DNA from: Flaccisagitta enflata
Taxonomy: Eukaryota; Chaetognatha; Sagittoidea; Aphragmophora
Length of the DNA stretch: 64,000 nucleotides
NCBI GenBank assembly: GCA_965153355.1
Contig: OZ231126.1
Coordinates: forward strand, 38,874,001-38,938,000
Direction of reading: 5' to 3'
Shown: in pieces, positions 1 through 11,652 of the stretch
Numbering within the stretch: the stretch's first letter is position 1
Layout: every line of letters begins with the position of its first letter
The notes under the pieces: generated by a model
The model's input: the letters and a program-made list of their open reading frames with translations, nothing else
Database searches by the model: none
What the model was told of the DNA's origin: nothing
Translations under genes and position numbers: made by a program

Positions 1-392
1 AAATGGGTTTGACTACGGACACACCTTCTTATAGAGATGTGAGGACGCATCTAATAATGATTGTGGACTGTTTGAGAGTGATTTGGCGTGAATAGGGTGA
101 CATTGAGAAAATGGTTTCGGATGACGGACATTGACTTTATAGATGAGGGACGCATTCATTAATGATTGTGGACTGTTTGAGAGTGATTTATGTGAATAGG
201 GTGACATTGAGAAAATGGATTTCGGACGGACGGACACACCCTCATATAGAGATGCTAGTATTCATCTTACAATGATTGTGGACTGTTTGAGAGTGATTTG
301 GCGTGCAGAGGGTGACATTGAGAAAATGGGTTTTGGACGGACAGACACATCCTTTTCTTATAGAGATGCGAGGCGCATCTAAAAAGTAGTGC
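1..392 (+). repeat. Tandem array of helentron-like 3' ends
   Basis: About 3.5 copies of a unit of roughly 105-112 bp, each with a TATAGAGATG-like motif, a GATTGTGGACTG block and a GACATTGAGAAAATGG block. The last unit ends in a hairpin (arms AGATGCG and CGCATCT) followed by AAAAAG, which is the 3' terminus layout of the small helentron-like elements elsewhere in the window. No coding potential is seen. Confidence 0.6.
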
Positions 393-1275
393 AATTGATG
401 GGAAATTGTTTGATTCGTCTACATCCAAAATCTTGTATTTTCACTTTTTCTCATAAAACTTAATAAGGATCGATCTAATTAGTTAAAGATGTCTCATGTA
501 GGGTAGTGAGGTGGAGGTGGTCGAGGGTGTGAGACCACCCCTCGGCCCCACCCTCCCACCCCTTGGTTGAAATTGACCACCCCTTGGTTTACCCCTCCCA
601 CCCCTCGGTTTACCCCTCCCACCCCTCGGTTTGCGACCTCCTCAGCTTACCCTCGTCCACCCCATCGGTCTACCCCTCGTTCTACCCCTGGGTCTACCCC
701 TGGGTCTACCCCTGGGTCCACCCCTCGTTTTTTTTATACTTCAAAAATTTAATAAAATTGCTAGTTTGCAAAAAGTACAAAAATCTCATTTACATATTGC
801 AGTCTCAATACCTTTAAGTTCAAGGGATTTTATAATTCAAAAAACCAAAAAGAGTGGTGGCGGGGGAGGGTGCTGGTTCAAACTGAAATTGTTTATAAAA
901 TACACGACTATCATTTAAATTAAAATGAAAATGTCTACCCCTCGGTCTACCCCTCGGTCAACTTCGGGTCTACCACTGGGTCTACCCCTCGGTTCTTTTT
1001 TATACTTCAAAAATTTGATAAAATTGCTAGTTTACAAAAAGTACAAAAATCTCATTTACATATTGCAGTTTCAATACCTTTAAGTTCAAGGAATTTCATA
1101 ATTCAAAAAAACAAAAAGGGTGGTGGTTTAAACTGAAAATGCACAGCTATCATTTAATTTACAGCCTAGAGAAAAGAAACATTTTGCAGATATATATATA
1201 TAGACATTTTTCCCATAGCAAGTAAAATATTTCATTCGTGGTAAAACAAAACCTTTTACCTTAAGCAAGTTAAAA
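393..1275. repeat. CCCCTCGGTCTAC minisatellite with a 266-bp direct repeat
   Basis: A C-rich array (units like CCCCTCGGTCTAC) occupies about 530-725 and returns at 930-995. After each block comes the same stretch of about 145 bp, beginning TATACTTCAAAAATTT at 735 and again at 1001, so the unit is duplicated with a 266-bp spacing. 1140-1275 is AT-rich without recognisable features. The short open frames over the array are repeat artefacts. Confidence 0.7.
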
Positions 1276-1556
1276 TTTGCCTAACCCCAACACAACCCGT
1301 AACCCTAACACAACCCTTAACCCTAAACTCAACATTACCCCTAGCCCTAAACCTAACACAACCCTTAACCCTAAACCTAATACAACCCTTAACCCTAAAC
1401 TCAACATTACCCCTAACCCTAAACCCAATACTACCTTTAACCCTAAACTCAACATTACCCCTAACCCTAAACCTAACACAACCCTTAACCCTAAACCTAA
1501 CACAACCCTTAACCCTAAACCCAACACTACCCCTAACCCTAAACCCAACACTACCG
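1276..1556. repeat. Telomere-like degenerate minisatellite
   Basis: A tandem array of CCCTAAACCTAACACAAC-like units in which CCCTAA (the complement of TTAGGG) alternates with AACACAAC or CAACATTAC variants. Units are 18-24 bp and multiples of three, so frames stay open on both strands. This is interstitial telomere-like sequence, not a coding region. Confidence 0.7.
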
Positions 1557-2485
1557 GTAGATTTTTTTCTCAGGCGGAAGTAGCTTAAAAAGTGCTTTTC
1601 TTGTACCTAAGAATGTGTTACGAGCGCCATGGCGTCATTTTTCAGTCAAAAATTATAAGATGTAAACATATTTCAAATTTCTACATCAAATTGAGAGGAA
1701 TTTCATGCAATTTCCTTCATTTTGCCCCTCTCTTATGTAGAAAATCGGGGAAAAAAATGCGTGATCTTTGCGTGATGGAGGCTTCCTACCAAATTTTTTC
1801 CATTTATGATCTATTCCAAAGTGTTTCTTACATCCTATTCCATTCACTCGGGCATCTTTGAGAACTAGATGAAAAAAAAAATGGAAGTAATCTATCGCAA
1901 ATACGAAAAATTGTGGCCTCCCGTATATTGTGACTCAACCGGGAAAACTTGGTTTTTTTCTGCTTGTTGATATATGTGCGATAAATCGCTCAGATTAAGC
2001 TCATATGCACACCAAAAATGTCTTCTTTTTTTTTAAATCATGTATCGGAAAGCAAAAGAAGTTACTAGAAGCAATATCGTATCAATTTGTTTTGTATTGG
2101 CTTTCACGGAGTACTTGCAAGAGTTTCTGGTTTTAAGACGCTTGAGCGAATTAATTGTCCCACGCTCTGTCCCATCTATTTTTTATTCCGTTACTTGTCA
2201 AATGGTCTCATGTCAGTTTTCCTATTGATTTTCTGGTTACGCTTGAGTGTTCTCCCATCAGCGAAAGTGTAAATAACTTTTAAAACTGGAAGAAACCGTA
2301 GCAATTAGGCAGGAATTGAAGTCGAGGAGTTTCTGGTTTTCAGACGCTATGCCAGAAACTCAAAAAAAAATGTTGGGTCCTTCAAAATCTTTTTCATTTA
2401 ATTGAATGAGCTCAGAATAAGATCAAAATTGGTGAATCCTATAAGCATACGACACAGGAAACAAAAATTCACCCGATGACTATTT

Positions 2486-2518
<33 letters not shown>

Positions 2519-2589
2519 TCATCTGACAAACCTATAATGAGAAATGTACATAAGCATTTTTGAAATGTTTTAAAGAACACAAAAAGTTG
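1557..2589. other. No gene recognised; short (CTGT)n tract
   Basis: AT-rich sequence with no open frame of recognisable composition. Two similar phrases (GAGTTTCTGGTTTT) occur near 2120 and 2326, suggesting an old duplication. A (CTGT)n microsatellite lies at 2483-2518. Confidence 0.4.
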
Positions 2590-3093
2590 ATTATGCTCCG
2601 ATGAATCATGTGTTGGTAGAAGTTGGAGTTCATGCAGAATTAAAGCAGTCTTATCGGAAGAAAGCGCATTTAGTCCCTCTTTACAAGACATTCGTAAGGC
2701 CCAAGTTAGAGTTTGCAGCCTCAAGTTGGAACCCGTGGCAAGAAGGCGATATCAGAACGTTGGAGAAAGTCCAGGAGAGATTGTCTGACGCAAGGGGCTC
2801 GACGTACGAAGAAAGAGCAAAAGACGCAGGAATTACGACTTTAAAGAAGAGGAGGAGGAGAGGAGATGCGATAGAAACATTCAAAGTGTTGAATGGCTTC
2901 ACCAAAGTTGAAAAGAGCGAGTGGTTTGAGGAAGTAGGAGAGGCGGCGAGACACAATAATCACGGACCAAGGGCAAATCAAAAGGGAGAAAGTATTGAAA
3001 GTTGGAAGCGCTAAACTCGAATTAAGAAAGAACTTCTTTAATATCCGGGTGGCGAGGAGCTGGAATGAGATACCGGATGAAGTAATTGATTGA
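2590..3093 (+). pseudogene. 3' fragment of a LINE reverse transcriptase ORF (CR1/jockey-like)
   Basis: The plus-strand frame 2601-3014 contains LVPLYKTFVRPKLEFA, SSWNPWQEGD, LEKVQERL and TYEERAKDAGITTL, then RRRRGDAIETFKVLNGF. This is the well-known C-terminal segment of CR1/jockey-type reverse transcriptases. Just after about 3005 a second frame continues with LRKNFFNIRVARSWNEIPDE and a stop, so one frameshift separates the last residues from the rest. The catalytic palm (YxDD) and the endonuclease are missing, so this is a dead 5'-truncated copy. It runs straight into a (TTGA)n tail, as expected for the 3' end of such a LINE. Family level is confident; the exact clade is not. Confidence 0.85.
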
Positions 3094-3133
3094 TTGATTG
3101 ATTGTTTGATTGATTGATCGATCGATTATTAAT

Positions 3134-3165
<32 letters not shown>

Positions 3166-3265
3166 AAGATGATTGATTGACTGTTTAATTGATCAATTGA
3201 TTATTAAATTTATGAATTGATTTATTGGTTAATTGATTAATTGAGTGATTGAATTAACAACGGTA
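3085..3265 (+). repeat. (TTGA)n tail of the LINE fragment
   Basis: Tandem GATT/TTGA repeats, pure at first and then degenerate. They abut the LINE stop codon and fit the microsatellite-like 3' tails of CR1-type elements. Confidence 0.75.
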
Positions 3266-3268
3266 AAC

Positions 3269-4255
<987 letters not shown>

Positions 4256-4355
4256 CAGTTATGAAAAGCATTTGGAACGAATGAAAGGCCTAGTCCTGAA
4301 ACAAATATCATGTAAACTGATAATCGTGCCATCCATACTAACAAATGTCGCTTAC

Positions 4356-4674
4356 CTACGACGTTGGTTGCCGGTTGACTTTTCGCGTGAACAACATCGA
4401 CTTGGTATCCGTCATAGGTCCAACTGCCAAATTTCATCAAACATTCTTGTTCGTCAAAGGGCAAGAATTCCGCGTTGATGTCACAAGACGATTCCAAAAT
4501 AGCCGAGGGCGACCAAACTACATTTCCAGTGTGGTAGATTGTGGCTTTGGGAATTGAGGACGACGTAGTTGGGGAAATAAGGTCGTAGTTGCCGTCGGCG
4601 GAGTTGAAGAGGACAATATCGGGACGCCACAGTTTGGATGTGGGCACGTGTAAATGCTTCACGCCACCATAGTC
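4356..4674 (-). CDS. nAChR subunit, exon with Cys-loop (partial gene)
   Basis: This exon encodes part of the extracellular ligand-binding domain of a Cys-loop acetylcholine-gated cation channel at neuronal or muscle membranes. It begins [11 protein letters not shown] directly after an AG acceptor (4676-4675), continues with [15 protein letters not shown] and [10 protein letters not shown], and holds the first Cys-loop cysteine in [17 protein letters not shown] together with the second, 13 residues apart, then [20 protein letters not shown] donor begins at 4355, so the exon is 319 bp and ends in phase 1. Its join to the upstream exon is in frame (WDPK then DYGG). The rest of the receptor (loop C, four membrane helices) must lie beyond position 1. 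The vicinal cysteines that define alpha subunits are not in this exon, so the subunit type is open. Confidence 0.93.
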
Positions 4675-5171
<497 letters not shown>

Positions 5172-5292
5172 CTTGGGATCCCAGCTAAGTTGGTAGTCCT
5201 CCCATTGTTGCTCAAGCCAGACGTTGGTGGTCATGATTTGATTTGTTTCGTCGACGTCGACCAGATGACCCAGTCGCAATGAAATTTTTACC
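5172..5292 (-). CDS. nAChR subunit, exon 2 of the ligand-binding domain (partial gene)
   Basis: This 121-bp exon encodes [33 protein letters not shown] and QLSWDPK, the strand/loop D region typical of nAChR subunits ([10 protein letters not shown] and the tryptophan in WEDY are hallmarks). The acceptor AG is at 5294-5293 and the donor GTAGAT starts at 5171. The first base completes a codon begun by AG at the end of exon 1 (phase 2), and the exon ends in phase 0, so all three exons join in one frame. The arrangement matches the conserved extracellular exon order of invertebrate nAChR genes. Confidence 0.93.
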
Positions 5293-6256
5293 CTTATTAA
5301 ACGATTCAGAAAGTGAGGTTATCCCATCTATAGTAAGTCACGCGGGGTAGTTAAATCGTCATGGACGGGTGGGCTTTGGGCAGGGGCGTTCACCCACCGG
5401 CTTGGCAGAGGAGGTGTATATCTAATAGCACGCAGGTTACTGGCTAAAAATCGTCGGAACCTTTAAGTTCATGAGATGTGCGCACCATTTCATGATATTA
5501 TGCACCAAAAAAAATTTGGAGGTCGTCCGATGTCAGGAAGATGGCCCCGCCACCCCCCCCCCCTGAGTAAAGTGGTGGTGGTGGAACAAATTTTGTTGTT
5601 TCAAGGTCATTTTGACCTCAAAATTGGGCCAATTTGCCTTAGAAAAATGACAAAAATCCATGAGATTATAAAATTAGAGCTCAAGAGCTAGCCAGTGATG
5701 CAATCTGCATGTTTCTATCATAACCGGCCAAACCAGCCTACCACCCAACCAGCCTACCAGCCTAAAAGTGAAAAACATGCATAACTTTGGCATTTTTCAA
5801 CCGATTTAGTTGAAACTTGTTATGTGGTCTCTGAAGGGAAGGACTCAACATATGAATTTGATTTATAAAGATTTTAGCATGCTAACCAGCCAAACCGGCC
5901 TACCACCCAACCAGCCTACCAACCTAAAAGTGAAAAACGTGCATAACTTTGGCATTATTCAATTGATTTGGTTGAAACTTGGTATGTAGTCTCTGAATGG
6001 AAGGACTCAACATATGAATCCGATTTATAAAGATCTTAGCATGCTTACCAGCCAAACCGGACTACCACCCAACCAGCCTACTAGCCTGAAAGTGAAAAAC
6101 ATGCGTAACTTTGTCATTTTCTAATTGATTTGGTTGAAACTTAGTATAGAGTCTTAAAATGGAAGGACTCAACATATGTATTCAATTTGTTAAGATTTTA
6201 GTATGCTAACCGACCAAACCGGGCTACCACCCAACCAGCCTACCAACCTAAAAGTG

Positions 6257-6451
6257 AACAAGGCCGGATACACGGCTACCGAAGTCGCGTGCGGGTGGGC
6301 AGGGGCCATATTTGAGGTCACCAGACCATTTGGGCAGGAGCAGTGAGGTCAAAGAAATAAAATCATAAAAAAAAGTAAAGTGTGACCGACCGACCAACCG
6401 ACCGACCGACCGACCGACCGACCGACGGACAAAGCGAGTTGTAGAGTCGCT
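6257..6451 (+). mobile_element. HINE-type element, subfamily A, 3' hairpin lost
   Basis: Begins AACAAGGCCGGATACACGG, has subterminal AGTCGCGTGC, a GACC/GACG microsatellite and GTAGAGTCGC, but stops before the terminal hairpin. It interrupts the host repeat phrase AAAGTGAA...TGCATAACTTTGG, which marks it as an insertion into the older foldback element. Confidence 0.8.
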
Positions 6452-6928
6452 GCATAACTTTGGCATTTTTCAACCGATTTGGTTGAAACTAGGTATGTAG
6501 TCTCTAGATGGAAGGACTCAACATATGAATTTGATTTATAAAGATTTTAGCATGCTAACCGGCCTACCACCCAACCAACCTACCACCTTCAAAAACATAA
6601 ATGTGCATAACTTGAACAATTTTTAATCAATTTGGTTAAAACTTGGTATGCAGACTCAAAATGAAATGACTTAATGTATGTGTGCAACCAGAGCAGCTTA
6701 CCTCTCAAACACTCCTAAGACAACGCCATTTGATAACGCCAAATTGATTGAAAATTGTTCAAGTTATGCACATTTATCATTTTGAAGGTGGCAGGTTGGT
6801 TGGGTGGTAGGCCAGTTAGCAGGCTAAAATCTTTATAAATCAAATTCATAAGTTGAGTCCTTCCATCTAGAGACTACATACCAAGTTTCAACAAAATCAG
6901 TTTAAATGTCAAAATTATGCAGGTTTTT

Positions 6929-7460
6929 GGGCAGCGGCCCCAAAGGGGACTAAGTCCTGTAGAACACAGGGGGAATCTGTCCGTCCGTACGTCTGTCCGT
7001 CCGTACGTCCCACCCTGCCCCATCCTCAGGGCTTCGTCTCCTTCGGGGCCTTTTCTGACCCTAATTCTGCCAAATAGCCCAAATCCAGGCAATATGGCCC
7101 AAATCTAAGCAAAATGGCCCAATTCCAAGCATAATGGCAGAAATCCAAGCAAAATGGCCCAAATCTTGCCAGAAATCCCTAAATCTGGCCTGATATCCAT
7201 CATTTTGGCCTCCAATACCTAGATTCTGACCAGATTTGGGCCATTTTGCTTGGATTTTGGCCATAATGCTTGAAATGGGCCATTTTTCTTAGATTTGGGC
7301 CATATTGCTTGGATTTGGGCTATTTGGCAGAATTAGGGTCAGAATAGGCCCCGAGGGAGACGAAGCTCTGAGGATGGGGCAGGGGGGGACGGACAAACAG
7401 ATGGACGGATGGACAGACTATGTCCTACAAGACTTTGTCCCCTTCGGGGCTGCAGCCCTG
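6929..7460. mobile_element. GGCAGCGGCCCC-ended element at the foldback centre
   Basis: The left end reads GGGCAGCGGCCCCAAAGGGG, then AGTCCTGTAGAACACAGGGG. The right end is its inverse (GTCCCCTTCGGGGCTGCAGC). The interior is itself a near-palindrome built of CCCAAATCCAAGCAAAATGG-like units. It sits at the turn of the 2.9-kb foldback. Confidence 0.7.
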
Positions 7461-8421
7461 CTCCCCTTAACTTAAATCACACAAAACTCAAGCAGGGCAC
7501 AGGTACCACTGATCACTTACCGCCTTTGGGCTGTTCACTTTTAGGCTGGTAGGCTGGTTGGGTGGTAGGCTGGTTTGGTCGGTTAGCATGCTAAAATCTT
7601 AACAAATCAAATACACATGTTGAGTCCTTCCATTTCAAAACTTTATACTAAGTTTCAACTAAATCAATTGAAAAATGACAAAGTAATGCACGTTTTTCAC
7701 TTTTAGGCTAGTAGGCTGGTTGGGTAGTAGTCCGGTTTGGCTGGTTAGCATGCTCAAATCCTTATAAATCGAATTCATATGTTGAGTCCTTCCATTCAGA
7801 GACTACATACCAAGTTTCAACCAAATCAATTGAATAATGCAAAAGTTATGCACATTTTACACTGTTAGGCTGGTAGGCTGGTTGGGTGGTAGGCCGGTTT
7901 GGCTGGTTAGCATGCTAAAATCCTTATAAATCAAATTCATATGTTGAGTCCTTCCATTCAGAGACAACATACCAAGTTTCAACTAAATTGGTTGAAAAAT
8001 GCCAGAGTTATGCATGTTTTTCACTTTTAGGCTGGTAGGCTGGTTGGGTGGTAGGCTGGTTTGGCCGGTTATGATAGAAACATGCAGATTGCATCACTGG
8101 CTAGCTCTTGAGCTCTAATTATATAATCTCATGGATTTTTGTCATTTTTCTAAGGCAAATTGGCCCAAATTTGAGGTCAAAATGACCTTGAAACAACAAA
8201 ATTTGTTCCACCACCACCACTTTACTCAGGGGGGGGGGGGGTGGCGGGGCCATCTTCCCGACATCGGACGACCTCCAAATTTTTTTTGGTGCATAATATC
8301 ATGAAATGGTGCGCACATCTCTTGAACTTAAAGGTTCCGACGATTTTTAGCCAGTAACCTGCGTGCTAATATCTAATTTTGAGAGGGATGTACACGCAAC
8401 TGAAATAATGCCCAGCATCAC

Positions 8422-8696
8422 CTGATCGTTTCACTGTCACTGGACACGGGCCGAATGAGATAGTTGTATCGAGAGGAGCCATTTGAGTCGCTTCCGAAAA
8501 GATCGTCGTAGAGACGATTCGCATCCGGACTGGCGCTTACAAAGCACGAGTGTGGAAGAAGAAAAAATGGCGTCAAAAGGGCCAAATAAGCGGATACATA
8601 ACGCGCGGAGGAGGAGGAGGAGGAGGAGGAGGAGGAGGAGGATATTAAATCCGGGCAGTAAGGTAGGATCTTAGTAGCGATAAAACGGATAGTCAT
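8422..8696 (-). CDS. nAChR subunit, first coding exon (partial gene)
   Basis: The only in-frame ATG is at 8696-8694. The frame gives a short N-terminus, a run of about twelve serines from a (TCC)n repeat, a hydrophobic segment (YVSAYLALLTPFFLLPHSCF, about residues 32-52) that fits a signal peptide ending near VSA, and then SPDANRLYDDLF and YNYLIRPVSSDSETI, the start of the mature receptor. Between these blocks is a short insertion, GSDSNGSSR, absent from the usual YDDLL-NYN spacing and containing an N-glycosylation sequon (NGS). The donor GTGATG begins at 8421, leaving phase 2. The mature-domain call is secure. Use of the ATG through the poly-Ser tract is inferred; an upstream non-coding exon is possible. 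Confidence 0.85.
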
Positions 8697-9361
8697 GGTT
8701 AATTGGTAATACTAATGGTATCCCCAAGGGCTTTTTTTTGTCTCTTTAATTTGCCATTTGTTTGTGTCTATTCTTTTTATTACTTTATTTATTTCGTTCT
8801 TTTTTTTTCATTGAAGTGACGAATGCTAAATTTAACCAATCATGCATATGAAAAAAAAACAGCTTGCACTTTTTTGACGGTTGCTTTGATTGAACTCCAC
8901 GCGTAATATAACAGTTGCAATATGTGATTTTATTGATCGACCCTAACTTCTGAACTCTGTCTTGTACATGTATTAAGAGTAAATTAGATTTAGGAAGTGG
9001 TGGAGTGGTCGAGCTCTAGTTTCTTCATCGATCAGGTTTCTTGGTATCCTGCACGCGTCTCTTTAGGTTGTTGGCTGGACCTGTATTTATCAGTTAATTC
9101 AGTTTTATTCGTTTCGGGCTTTTCGGGTATTCACAAGCGGCTTTTTTTTTTTTTTTTTTTGGTCTCCCTGCCTATGTTGACCATAGGCATAGCAGCTTTT
9201 GCGAAACAGCCCAACCCACTTCTGGATGAAAAGGTCACAGCAATGAAGCCCACTTAAAGAAAGATTAAGATTAGGATTATTGAATATAAGAAAGACCTTC
9301 TCCGTCACTTGGACTGTATGTCGGGCTGTCTGTTGATCCATCTCCTAGCACAAAAAAGAAA
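8697..9361. other. Upstream of nAChR; no gene recognised
   Basis: Probably contains the receptor's 5' untranslated or promoter region (minus strand), but no TATA box or other element could be placed with confidence. Poly-A/T runs occur at about 8848 and 9141-9160. Small open frames look random. Confidence 0.35.
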
Positions 9362-9567
9362 AACAAGGCCGGATACACGGCTACCCCAGTCGCGTGCGGG
9401 TGGGCAGGGGCCATAATTGAGGTCAGTGGAACATTTGGGCAGGAGCAATAAGGCCAAAACCCCCATTAACGCCAAAAAAGTAAAGTGTGACGGACGGACG
9501 GACCGACGGACGGACGGACGGACGGACCGACAAAGCGGGGTGTAGAGTCGCGTAGCACGCGACTAAA
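9362..9567 (+). mobile_element. Full-length HINE-type element, subfamily A (reference copy)
   Basis: The most complete copy. It reads AACAAGGCCGGATACACGGC at the 5' end; a subterminal AGTCGCGTGC begins 26 bases in. It continues with GGGTGGGCAGGGGCC, a central block ending GTAAAGTGTGAC, a (GACG/GACC)n microsatellite, CAAAGCGGGGTGTAG, then a hairpin (GTCGCGT and ACGCGAC arms) followed by TAAAAA. The 5' motif is complementary to the 3' arm of the hairpin. This layout (subterminal inverted motif, tetranucleotide microsatellite, 3' stem-loop, no target duplication, T-rich target) is that of helentron-derived non-autonomous elements. No coding capacity. Confidence 0.85.
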
Positions 9568-9632
9568 AAAGGAAATTTCGGCGCCTACCCAACCTCACGC
9601 GAGTGGTGATGACCGTGTATCCGGCTATGATT

Positions 9633-9797
9633 TTAGTCGTGGATACGCGACTCTGAAACTTGCTCTGTCGATCGGGCGTTTGTTGGTCAGTCGGTCTGTC
9701 AGCGGCAACGAAAACAAAATTAAGCGTTTTTTTCGCTATTCCTCTTCTGCCCAACCCGTCCACGACCGGGGGGAAGTTGTTTACGGCCTTGTTCTAA
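9633..9797 (-). mobile_element. HINE-type element, variant ends, reversed
   Basis: The hairpin end is at the left (AGTCGTGGATACGCGACT) and the AACAAGGCC end at the right (CGGCCTTGTT). The subterminal motif is GTCGTGGAC, matching its own hairpin arm rather than the subfamily A motif. Confidence 0.75.
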
Positions 9798-10480
9798 CTT
9801 CTCTTGCTTTACAGTTTTTAATTGCGTCCTCGCATCTCTAAGTCTAAGAAGGTGTGCCCAACTGTCCGTAGGTCCGTAGGTCCATAAATCTATAGGTCTG
9901 TAGGTCGGTAGGTCTGTAGGTAATGTGAAAATTTCACGACGCGATTTTAGAGGGAAAACCCATGATTTCTCCAACTCTCATCTCTCAATCAAGATAATTA
10001 TCGAGAGAGGACTTACCCATTGGACATCTCTGTCTTTGAATCACTGACGGGATTGACTTAGCTTAGGGGATTATCTAATGAAGGCGGCTGTTGCTCGAGG
10101 AAATAAGATTTCTATTCCGCAGTATTAATAATTCGATTTACAAAAAAAAAAACTTGTTAAGACAGACGCTGTTGAAGGAAATGATCGCTCCTGTGATATA
10201 AGAAAAATCTATTTTCTACTTCTTGTCCGTCTACTTTTTTCTTCTCATTCTTTTTTTTTTCTTCTTTACATTCTTCTTCGTCTTAGGGCGTAGGGATGGT
10301 GACCCCATCCAAATCGTCCTTTTGGTCCTTCCAATAAATCCCATTTCTTCTTCTTCTTCTTCATCTTTTTCCTCTTACTCTTAAGCTCATCTCAAGGAAA
10401 AGGACAAAAAAGATGTCTCTTTGGCAATATGGATCATAGAATTAACAGAAACATATATGTTCATACCACCGTTCTTAGTC
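9798..10480. other. Degraded element end and pyrimidine-rich DNA; no gene
   Basis: 9830-9925 has CGCATCTCTAAG followed by a GTCCGTAG/GTCTGTAG microsatellite, like a reversed copy of the end seen at 1-392. The rest is AT-rich with CTT-rich runs (10250-10380). No coding region recognised. Confidence 0.4.
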
Positions 10481-10731
10481 ACGGATCTTGATCTTGTTAG
10501 TGATCTCGTTAGTGATCTCGTTAGGGATCATGTCAGTGATCTCGTTAGTGATCTCGTTAGTGATCGCATTAGTGATCATGTTAGTGATCTCGTTAGTGAT
10601 CGCGTTAGTGATCATGTTAGTGATCGCGTTAGTGATCATGTTAGTGATCTCGTTAGTGATCGCGTTAGTGATCGCGTTAGTGATCATGTTAGTGATCTCG
10701 TTAGTGATTGCGTTAGTGATCATGTCCGCCA
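10481..10731. repeat. 12-bp GATC minisatellite, left block
   Basis: About 21 units of GTTAGTGATCNN, where the last bases vary among TC, GC and AT. Twelve bases is four codons, so open frames (SDLV/SDRV/SDHV one way, ITNEITNA the other) persist on both strands and are not genes. Same repeat and same orientation as at 17784-19039 and 19364-19711. Confidence 0.95.
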
Positions 10732-11652
10732 CATGCACGAGTTGAGCTAGCTGCATTATTTCTAGTCTCAAAAAAAAATTGAGTGACAAGGCTGGAAAAA
10801 AGTCAATCTTGTCTAAAAAAAACTGGGGAATCCAACCGTGACTTTTTTAGAGCCCTACGCGGCCCCCAAAAAACACCCAAAAACGGCTATTTTTGGGTAT
10901 TTTTGGCAAAAATTTGGTACTCAAAAGTAGGCCAAGTGTTTAAATTCGTATTTGGAGATGCTTCATGATGTAAGAGACTAGGAAAACAAGAATCTTGATG
11001 GTGGGGCTATAATGGGGTACCTAAAAAGGCTCAAAAAGGGCCCTTAAAGCGTGAAAATATTAGTTTTTTTTTCATTGTGGCTACAAAAATTATTGGAATC
11101 CCTTCAGATTTAAAATGGAATGTAAAATTTTGTGGCCCTCCCTAAATGGCTTCAAAGGAAAATTTGGCCCCAAAAAACAAAAATCGCCCCAAAAAAATCA
11201 TGTTTTTGAGTTCATTGACCTTAAAACAACATTTAAAGGTCAGGGTACCCCAATGTTTTTTCCTTTTTTGCAAATATAACATATCTGGAGGTTCCGAAAA
11301 AAATTTCTGGCCATATTTCCAAAAAATGGCGGAGATACGACCATTTGAAGTGACGTGGTAAAACTGAAAAATGCCAAAAATGGCCATTTTTTGGGATTTT
11401 TAGTAAAATTTGGTACAAAAATGGGTCCCAATAGTTATGATTCATAGTTGGGGACACTTCAAGATGTAAGAAACTAGAAAAACAAGAAATAATAATGGGG
11501 CTATTATGGGGTACCTAAAAAGGCCAAAAAAGGGCCCCTAAAGCGAAAAATAAATAGTCCTCTTTTATTGTGGCTACAAAAATGCTTGGAGTTCCTTCAA
11601 ATTTGAAATTGAACAAGGCCGGATACACGGCTACCCCAGTCGCATGCGGGAG

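Larger units (their letters stand above)
5418..8376. mobile_element. 2.9-kb foldback TIR transposon with 8-bp target duplication
   Basis: The element spans 5426-8368 and is flanked on both sides by ATATCTAA (5418-5425 and 8369-8376). The ends are inverted copies beginning TAGCACGCAGGTTACTGG. Inverted similarity continues inward for well over 1 kb, through GCACCATTTCATGATATTATG and several rounds of CCAACCAGCCTACCA-type repeats with CATGCATAACTTTGGCAT. An 8-bp duplication and a TAG-start TIR suggest a hAT-type non-autonomous element. It carries two nested insertions (6257-6451, 6929-7460) and lies in intron 1 of the nAChR gene. No transposase frame. Confidence 0.85.

Noticed and set aside
2398-2956. 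Minus-strand ORFs over the LINE fragment
   Set aside because: Shadow frames; the plus-strand frame carries the recognisable reverse transcriptase motifs.
5476-8380. Short ORFs inside the foldback in nAChR intron 1
   Set aside because: Short, non-conserved between the two arms and without domain features; no transposase motif.
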